NCBI GenBank assembly: GCA_034435435.1 | Contig: DAOTXN010000134.1 | Location: 1-21,414 of the forward strand | Origin: DAOTXN01 sp034435435 | GTDB taxonomy: Bacteria > Chloroflexota > Anaerolineae > S140-20 | Direction: 5' to 3' | Length of the DNA: 21,414 nt | Made by a program: the position numbers and the translations under genes | The notes under the pieces: model-generated | What the model saw: only the letters and a program-made list of their open reading frames with translations | The model's database searches: none | What the model was told of the DNA's origin: nothing | Shown here: positions 17,701-21,414 of the stretch, in pieces | How the letters are laid out: every line of letters starts with the position of its first letter | Numbering within the stretch: position 1 is the first letter of the stretch

Positions 17701-18635
17701 TTCTGGGTGTAGGCCGGGTTCTCGTCTACCGGCAGCAAGCCCCGGCTCTCGGCGTACAGGATGAACAGCAGCCGGTACAGCACGATCAGGCTATGGTCGT
17801 GAATGGCTTGCAGCGTGGCGGGCGCCGGCGTCAGGCCGTTGCCGGGAAAGTCCAGCCAGCCCTGGGCCAGGCAGCGCAGCGCCTCGTAAACCTGCTCTTT
17901 CAGGCTCTCGCCCACCCCTTGGGCGTAGGCGCGGCTCTCTTGCAGCACCCGCTCGAGCCAGGCCGGCGATCCGAGGAAAGCCTCGCGCCGGAAAAACAGG
18001 TAGAAAAACTTGAACGCCTCCATGTCCCCCTGCTCGATCAGGGCCGGCAGGTCCACCTCATAGTACACGTCCAGTTGTTTGGAGCTGTCCCGGTGGTACA
18101 GCCGCCAGCGTCGCCCGTTGGTCAGCACGCCCCACGCCGCGCCGCTGTGCCGGATGTAGAAATCCATCTGAAAGCTGGGGTTTTCAGACAGAGGGAGTCT
18201 GGTAGATTTGTGTCCGGGGGACCGGTCCAGCGGGCGCTCCCAGGCTTTGGCGTCGCCCACGGCCAGGGCTGCGCGTAAATCTTCTTCGGTCAGCGGGCCG
18301 CCCATCGCTTTGGCCGCCAAGCGCGAGGCTTGGTCGGGAAAAAAGACATAATCCGGCGTGTGGGTTCCCAGCGGCGTCTGCAGGCTCACCTGCACGTTAA
18401 AGGTGTGGCCCAGCGCCCGCAGCACCGGGCGGATCCATTCCAGCTCGGTCTGGGCTTCGTTGTCGCTCTGCGGACTAAAGTCGCGCCACACAGCGGCAAT
18501 GTGCTCGAACCCCGCCCGCACGTCCGCCTCGCGCCACTCGGACTGCGCGTGTACGCGGTGGTTCAGGTAATAATCGGAGAACAAAAAGTGATTGCGATGG
18601 GTTTCGGCCAGGAGTTCCAGTTGTCGAGCAAGCAC
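14742..18635 (-). CDS. Type IIG restriction-modification enzyme (Eco57I-like, fused nuclease and N6-adenine methyltransferase)
   Basis: 1297 aa. The N-terminal domain has a PD-(D/E)XK-like nuclease pattern: QTELEWIRPVL (Glu64), TPDYVFFPD (Asp95) and AVGDAKAW (Asp128-Ala-Lys130). A helical connector follows. The methyltransferase has SAM motif I DPAMGSGHFL (about 530) and catalytic NPPY (about 789) in FDAVIGNPPYVRQEE, the gamma-class order. The last about 400 residues (GQMYRGVLTGLNEAF, RWYEIQDAVDYY, PRFSWDTDVKYVNNKG) form a TaqI-like target recognition region. The frame is intact. The start is GTG 18635; the next in-frame upstream codons include a stop, and AAAGGA lies 11 bp upstream inside a repeat remnant. 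No separate nuclease or specificity gene is needed. The recognition sequence is unknown. Confidence 0.93.
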   Translation of the reverse strand: MLARQLELLAETHRNHFLFSDYYLNHRVHAQSEWREADVRAGFEHIAAVWRDFSPQSDNEAQTELEWIRPVLRALGHTFNVQVSLQTPLGTHTPDYVFFPDQASRLAAKAMGGPLTEEDLRAALAVGDAKAWERPLDRSPGHKSTRLPLSENPSFQMDFYIRHSGAAWGVLTNGRRWRLYHRDSSKQLDVYYEVDLPALIEQGDMEAFKFFYLFFRREAFLGSPAWLERVLQESRAYAQGVGESLKEQVYEALRCLAQGWLDFPGNGLTPAPATLQAIHDHSLIVLYRLLFILYAESRGLLPVDENPAYTQNYSLLALKRRVARAVDTGAPSVPSMDTLWHQLRQLWRVLNSGDAHLGVPAYNGGLFDPHKHPWLEQYRVGDSHLQQALDLLTRTPDPATGKREFVDYRDLEIRHLGSIYEGLLEYRLRVAETPLVVRTERGREVYAPVEQDAILPHSPDVAPGQVYLVTDKGERKATGSYYTPDYVVQYIVEQSVGPALDEIRARYTAADGSITDEAGLTRALLEINVLDPAMGSGHFLVAATDFIARTIVALGLSRAGAPGAEGELAYWRRRVAQACVYGVDLNPLAVELAKLSLWLATVARDKPLSFLDHHLRCGDSLVGARVSDLLLDAAPQRSRRRERVEQQARAAGQLSMLDDSAFVGAMRTATRFMDDIEALSGDSLDDVQQAERIYRQVAGQVTRQYRTLADVWTARHFGLALDDAAWSGLARHAARPGFEVPQYAQIVAQASQIAGERRFFHWELEFPEVFFDRHGRLLAGRAGFDAVIGNPPYVRQEELAALKPYFESALPQVYAGTADLFVYFFGQGLELLRAGGRLAYIASNSWLRANYATPLRAHLRAETTVETLVDLGDNRVFADAPDVYPAIHVVRRGPPPAGHAAQAAVFGRGEGVADFAQQLAGKRFSVSIHDQSDSGWQLEDDASRRLFAKLMAAGRPLGQVVNGQMYRGVLTGLNEAFIVDQATRERLVRADPRSAEVLKPMLRGEDLRPWYQEDEGRWLIFARRGTDIDAYPAVKAYLEQFRERLEPRPLDWDRSRHWPGRKPGSYRWYEIQDAVDYYPAFEKPKIFWPELAKTPRFSWDTDVKYVNNKGYIAPFEDPWLLGVLNSRTIWFVIMKTCLGLGERAGMERFQLFAQYISNLPIPDALPVEREAIGGLALALTEHARARYALQRQTRHRVLADLGGPGGKLNQKLTAWWELDFGGLRREVQKAFERDVPLRERDEWEAWLAGRRVEHERLTAEMVRLETELNGRVYALFGLTAREVRVIEEGTKYRYGEG

Positions 18636-18636
18636 G

Positions 18637-18668
18637 GTTCGATCAATCCTTTAATGCGCTGTCATATC
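18637..18668. repeat. Half copy of family A at the start of the RM gene
   Basis: The plus strand holds a right arm only: TCAATCC, a TTTAATGCGC middle, then TGTCATATC. No matching left arm is seen; it would fall inside the RM gene. On the coding strand the arm contains AAAGGA, the best RBS candidate for the RM gene, and it ends one base upstream of the GTG start. Confidence 0.75.
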
Positions 18669-19146
18669 ACCTGCCCACCCACGGCAAATAAAGAATGACG
18701 GTTGGCGTAAACACTTGCGTGATGATGAGCGGCTGGCCGAAACGATCCCGGCCTGTCGAGAGTGTATAATCGCCGTAAATGCACCCGCCGTGCTCGACGA
18801 TCCGCACCTGGCCGGAGGCCAGCAGGTGATGGGTCGTGTTGGGCCGCAGGGACACCGTCACCGGGGCCGGGGCGGGATAGCAAGGGGCGGTGGCCGTAAA
18901 GACGCCCGATTCGGCCGTGACGGTCACGACCTCACAGTTGCCCAGGTAGACCTGCACGGTCTGGGTCAAGCGTTCGGTGGGCGACGTCACCGGATCCACC
19001 CAGAACGGCTCCGGGGTGGCGCTGGGGCACGCTGTAGGCGTCGCCAGACGCGCCAGATTGGCCGGGCGGCCCGGCGTCGCTGCCAGCAGCGCCGCCAGCG
19101 CCAGAGCGATGGCTACACAGAGAATGGTCACAAGGAGCGTTTTCAT
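18667..19146 (-). CDS. Small secreted protein of unknown function
   Basis: 159 aa. The N-terminus MKTLLVTILCVAIALALAALLA is a signal peptide or N-terminal anchor. A Thr/Pro-rich stretch (LARLATPTACPSATPEP) follows, a common exported-linker style in Chloroflexota. The remainder is beta-rich with three further cysteines (GNCEVV, APCYPA, GGCIYG) that could form disulfides outside the cell, and ends with a hydrophobic strand and YLPWVGR. I recognise no family. The ATG at 19146 has only a weak GGGG upstream; TAGAAT at 19161-19156 could be a -10 giving a very short or absent leader. The stop overlaps the end of the family A half copy. Confidence 0.75.
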   Translation of the reverse strand: MKTLLVTILCVAIALALAALLAATPGRPANLARLATPTACPSATPEPFWVDPVTSPTERLTQTVQVYLGNCEVVTVTAESGVFTATAPCYPAPAPVTVSLRPNTTHHLLASGQVRIVEHGGCIYGDYTLSTGRDRFGQPLIITQVFTPTVILYLPWVGR

Positions 19147-19165
19147 ACCCCGGCTATTCTACCAC

Positions 19166-19510
19166 GATATGACGACGAAAGGAAAGGCAGACGTTAGCGG
19201 ACGCCCGGCTTGAGCCGGGAATCCTCGCTGAAGCGAGACATCCGGCTACGTTAGATTCGTTGCAGACGTTAGCGGACGTCCGGCTTGAGCCGGGAATCCT
19301 CACTGAAGCGAGACATCCGGCTACGTTAGATTCGTTGCAGACGTTAGCGGACGCCCGGCTTGAGCCGGAATCCTCGCTAAAGCGAGACGTCCGGCTACGT
19401 TAGATTCGTTGCAGACGTTAGCGGACGCCCGGCTTGAGCCGGAATCCTCGCTGAAGCGAGACGTCCGGCTACGTTCGGATTCGATTAATCCCCAGATTTG
19501 TTGTCATATC
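19166..19510. repeat. Composite repeat: split family A arms enclosing family B array
   Basis: The left edge GATATGACGACGAAAGG (19166-19182) and right edge TTTGTTGTCATATC (19497-19510) are inverted arms of family A; the right side also keeps ATTCGATTAATCCCCAG. The centre that would hold the two small hairpins is replaced by the four family B units. This fills most of the 412-bp gap between the secreted-protein gene and the metG leader. Confidence 0.7.
19187..19475. repeat. Family B: four tandem 75-bp palindromic repeats
   Basis: Units begin at 19187, 19262, 19337 and 19411 (75, 75, 74 bp, then a shorter last unit). Each contains CCCGGC-TTGA-GCCGGG (one G shorter in units 3 and 4), CTCGC-TGAA-GCGAG, and outer arms TAGCGGACG / CGTCCGGCTA, so each can form a stem with two side hairpins. 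TAGATTCGTT links units. Differences between units are single substitutions in arms or loops. Confidence 0.92.
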
Positions 19511-19520
19511 CCCCACCCGC

Positions 19521-19549
19521 TTGACCGATCCCCCATAGCGTGGTATGAT
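19521..19549 (+). promoter_or_regulatory. Sigma70 promoter of the metG leader
   Basis: TTGACC (19521-19526), a 17-bp spacer and TATGAT (19544-19549) with an extended TGG before it. The expected transcription start near 19556 is only about 3 nt before the leader ORF ATG, so the leader would be essentially leaderless. The -35 starts 11 bp after the composite repeat ends. Confidence 0.75.
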
Positions 19550-19558
19550 GCCGCTGCT

Positions 19559-19654
19559 ATGAAACAACGCCTGTCCCTAACCGCCTATTTCACTATGACC
19601 ATGCACACCGCCACGGTCATTCGCCGTGGCCCGGGCCGGTTGGGGAGAGTGTAG
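19559..19654 (+). CDS. Putative metG leader peptide (31 aa)
   Basis: A short ORF starts about 9 nt after the -10 box and ends 33 nt before the terminator hairpin. Its sequence contains FTMTMHTATV followed by an Arg/Gly-rich end IRRGPGRLGRV. Besides the initiator there are two Met codons close together (19595, 19601), suitable as sensing codons for charged tRNA-Met; the His and Thr codons nearby are alternatives. The last codons contain GGGGAG (19642-19647), complementary to CTCCCC (19690-19695) in the terminator's 5' arm. A ribosome at the stop codon would cover it; one stalled at the Met codons would not. No RBS is visible, consistent with leaderless initiation. Confidence 0.5.
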   Translation: MKQRLSLTAYFTMTMHTATVIRRGPGRLGRV

Positions 19655-19687
19655 CGCAAGCCAAAAGACGCCGAGTTTGTCACAACT

Positions 19688-19713
19688 GCCTCCCCCACGG
19701 GAGGCTTTTTTTT
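19688..19713 (+). terminator. Intrinsic terminator (attenuator) directly before metG
   Basis: GCCTCCC (19688-19694), loop CCAC, GGGAGGC (19699-19705), then eight T. The metG ribosome binding site GGAGGAG starts at the next base, so this hairpin lies inside the metG transcript rather than at the end of a preceding gene. GGGGAG at 19642-19647 can pair with CTCCCC at 19690-19695 to prevent it. Confidence 0.85.
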
Positions 19714-19724
19714 GGAGGAGCAGG

Positions 19725-21257
19725 ATGGCTGAACCGTTTTACGTCACCACACCCATCTATTACGTGAACGACGAGCCGCACCTGGGCCACGCCTACACCA
19801 CGATCCTGGCCGACGTGCTGGCCCGTTACGCCCGGCTGCGCGGCAAAGAGGTCTTTTTCCTCACCGGCGCCGACGAGCACGGCCAAAAAGTACAGGACGC
19901 CGCCCGTGCGCGCGGGGTGAGCGAGCAAGCCCACGCGGACGAGATGGTGGTGCGCTTTCAGAATTTGTGGCAAGAGCTGCACATCGAGCACGACGACTTT
20001 ATTCGCACCACCGAGCCGCGCCACGTGCGAGTAGTCCAGAGCGTGCTCCAAAAGCTGTGGGATAAAGGCGAAATTTATCAGGCCGAGTATGAGGGCTGGT
20101 ATTGCGTGCCCGACGAGCGCTACTGGACCGAAAAAGACCTGCTGGACGGCCACTGCCCAGAGTGCGGGCGAGCGGTGCAGCGTCTGGCCGAGGTCAACTA
20201 TTTCTTCCGCATGGGCCAATATCAAGATTGGCTCGTCGCGTACATCAACGCGCACCCCGACTTTATCCAGCCCGAAACACGGCGCAACGAGGCGCTGAGC
20301 TTTCTCCAGCAACCGTTGGGCGACCTGTGCATCTCGCGCCCCAAATCGCGCCTCAGTTGGGGCATCCCGCTGCCCTTTGACCCCGATTACGTCACCTACG
20401 TGTGGTTCGACGCGCTGCTCAATTACGTCACCGCGCCGGGCTATGGGGTGGACGACGCCCGTTTCGAGCGCCTGTGGCCGCAGGCCATGCACCTGATCGG
20501 CAAAGACATCCTCACGACGCATTGCGTCTACTGGCCGACCATGCTCCACGCCGCCGGCCTGACGCCCCCGCGCACAGTGCTGGCCCACGGCTGGTGGATA
20601 ATCCAGGGCGCCAAGATGTCCAAATCGCGCGGCAACGTGGTCAAGCCGCTGGACCTGGCCCGCATCTACGGCGTGGACGCCTTTCGCTACTTTCTGATGC
20701 GCGACATGACCCTGGGCCGCGACGCCGACTTTTCCGAGGACGCCCTGCTCCATCGCTACCAGGGCGATCTGGCCAACGACCTGGGCAACCTGTTACATCG
20801 CGTCGTCAATATGATCGAGCGTTACTGCGCCGGTCACGTGCCCGAAGCCCAGGCCGCCAAAGTCAACGGCACCATCTTGCGCGAGCAGTGCCAGGCCACC
20901 GTCTCGCGGGTGCTGTCGCAGGTCAAAGAGCTGCGGCTCAACGACGCGCTGGCGAACGCCATGGGCATGGTCAGCAAAATCAACGGCTACCTGGAACAGA
21001 GCGCGCCCTGGGCGCTGGCGAAGCAAAAAAGCCGCCAGGAAGAAGTGGCGACGGTGCTCTACACCGCCGCCGAAGCCCTGCGATTGACGTGCGTCCTGCT
21101 GTGGCCGGTGATGCCGGAGCGGATCGCCGAATTGTGGCGCCGGCTGGGCTGGCAGCCGCCGGCGAGCTTGCGCGACGGTCTGCAATGGGGCGGCCTGCGA
21201 CCGGGCGCGGCGGTCACTTCTGGGCCGCCGCTGTTCCCCAGGGAGGTCGTGGAATAA
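19725..21257 (+). CDS. metG: Methionyl-tRNA synthetase
   Basis: Charges tRNA-Met with methionine in the cytoplasm. 510 aa, the short form without the C-terminal tRNA-binding (EMAP-like) domain. The class I signatures are HLGH (19-22) and KMSKS (297-301). The connective-peptide knuckle reads CVPD (127-130) and CPEC (144-147): three of four usual zinc-site cysteines, with Asp at the fourth. The anticodon-binding helical domain has DLGNLLHRVVNMI and SAPWALAKQ. The ATG at 19725 follows GGAGGAG by 4 bp; the longer frame runs back through the terminator and is rejected. Expression is probably controlled by the upstream leader peptide and attenuator. Confidence 0.96.
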   Translation: MAEPFYVTTPIYYVNDEPHLGHAYTTILADVLARYARLRGKEVFFLTGADEHGQKVQDAARARGVSEQAHADEMVVRFQNLWQELHIEHDDFIRTTEPRHVRVVQSVLQKLWDKGEIYQAEYEGWYCVPDERYWTEKDLLDGHCPECGRAVQRLAEVNYFFRMGQYQDWLVAYINAHPDFIQPETRRNEALSFLQQPLGDLCISRPKSRLSWGIPLPFDPDYVTYVWFDALLNYVTAPGYGVDDARFERLWPQAMHLIGKDILTTHCVYWPTMLHAAGLTPPRTVLAHGWWIIQGAKMSKSRGNVVKPLDLARIYGVDAFRYFLMRDMTLGRDADFSEDALLHRYQGDLANDLGNLLHRVVNMIERYCAGHVPEAQAAKVNGTILREQCQATVSRVLSQVKELRLNDALANAMGMVSKINGYLEQSAPWALAKQKSRQEEVATVLYTAAEALRLTCVLLWPVMPERIAELWRRLGWQPPASLRDGLQWGGLRPGAAVTSGPPLFPREVVE

Positions 21258-21330
21258 CACGCAAACCGTTCACCGGTGGCTCGTAACTGCTCAGCCCAAA
21301 TGCGTAAAAGCGGCAAACCCAAAGCCATTC

Positions 21331-21397
21331 GACAGGATTCACAAGATTCACAGGATGGAATTCGTGGAAAAATCCTGTAAATCCTGTAAATCTTGTC
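21331..21397. repeat. Palindromic ACAGGATT-type intergenic repeat
   Basis: The left arm has GACAGGATTCACAAGATTC and the right arm AATCCTGTAAATCTTGTC, inverted copies with a central ggaattcgtgg. It is built from ACAGGATT-like units on each strand. Such repeats are frequent between genes in many environmental bacterial genomes. It follows metG by 73 bp; no T-run follows, so a terminator role is not shown. Confidence 0.8.
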
Positions 21398-21414
21398 CAA
21401 AGAGCTATCAGGGT

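Noticed and set aside
19187..19475. CRISPR-like array
   Set aside because: The whole 75-bp unit is repeated with no unique spacers, and each unit is internally palindromic.
19550..19713. T-box riboswitch before metG
   Set aside because: No T-box core resembling AGGGTGGNACCGCG is present, and the leader is short and occupied by an ORF.

Overview
This 21.4 kb window looks like chromosomal DNA of a GC-rich, non-model bacterium, most likely a member of the Chloroflexota (Anaerolineae or a relative). That is inference from gene content: a fused ChlI/ChlD chelatase, a large Ig-tailed class A PBP, a Uma2 nuclease, a GxxExxY protein, a PIN toxin module and abundant short intergenic repeats. No rRNA or tRNA gene was seen.

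Left part (1-10,313, minus strand). Reading in the direction of transcription, a purine unit comes first: xpt, guaA and an FAD-dependent dehydrogenase of the COG2509 type, with ATGA and TGAcATG junctions. A Uma2 endonuclease with its own promoter follows. Next is a tight run of a class A penicillin-binding protein, a chelatase gene read as ChlI-like ATPase plus a -1-shifted ChlD-like VWA half, a 121-residue unknown protein, and a damaged C39-like peptidase gene at the window edge.

Middle (10,433-13,447). Divergent from xpt is a two-TM protein with a PH-like domain. A Phd/PIN toxin-antitoxin pair with a near-perfect sigma70 promoter follows. Type I glutamine synthetase lies on the minus strand and lacks the adenylylation tyrosine.

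Right part (13,450-19,510) is an accessory-looking region. A double-domain GxxExxY protein and a 1297-residue type IIG restriction-modification enzyme are bounded by copies of an approximately 75-100 bp palindromic element (family A here). A small secreted protein follows. Then four 75-bp tandem palindromic repeats (family B) appear to sit inside a split copy of family A.

The window ends with metG on the plus strand. It is preceded by a consensus promoter, a 31-codon leader ORF that would be nearly leaderless, a candidate antiterminator and an intrinsic terminator placed directly before the metG ribosome binding site. This is the layout of a ribosome-mediated attenuator.

The best leads are the frameshifting chelatase gene with a dnaX-type A AAA AAG slip site, the metG leader-peptide attenuator, and the two cruciform-like repeat families that bracket the defence genes. 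Heptamer tandem repeats resembling cyanobacterial STRR repeats occur at three or four loci, one of them inside the guaA coding sequence.
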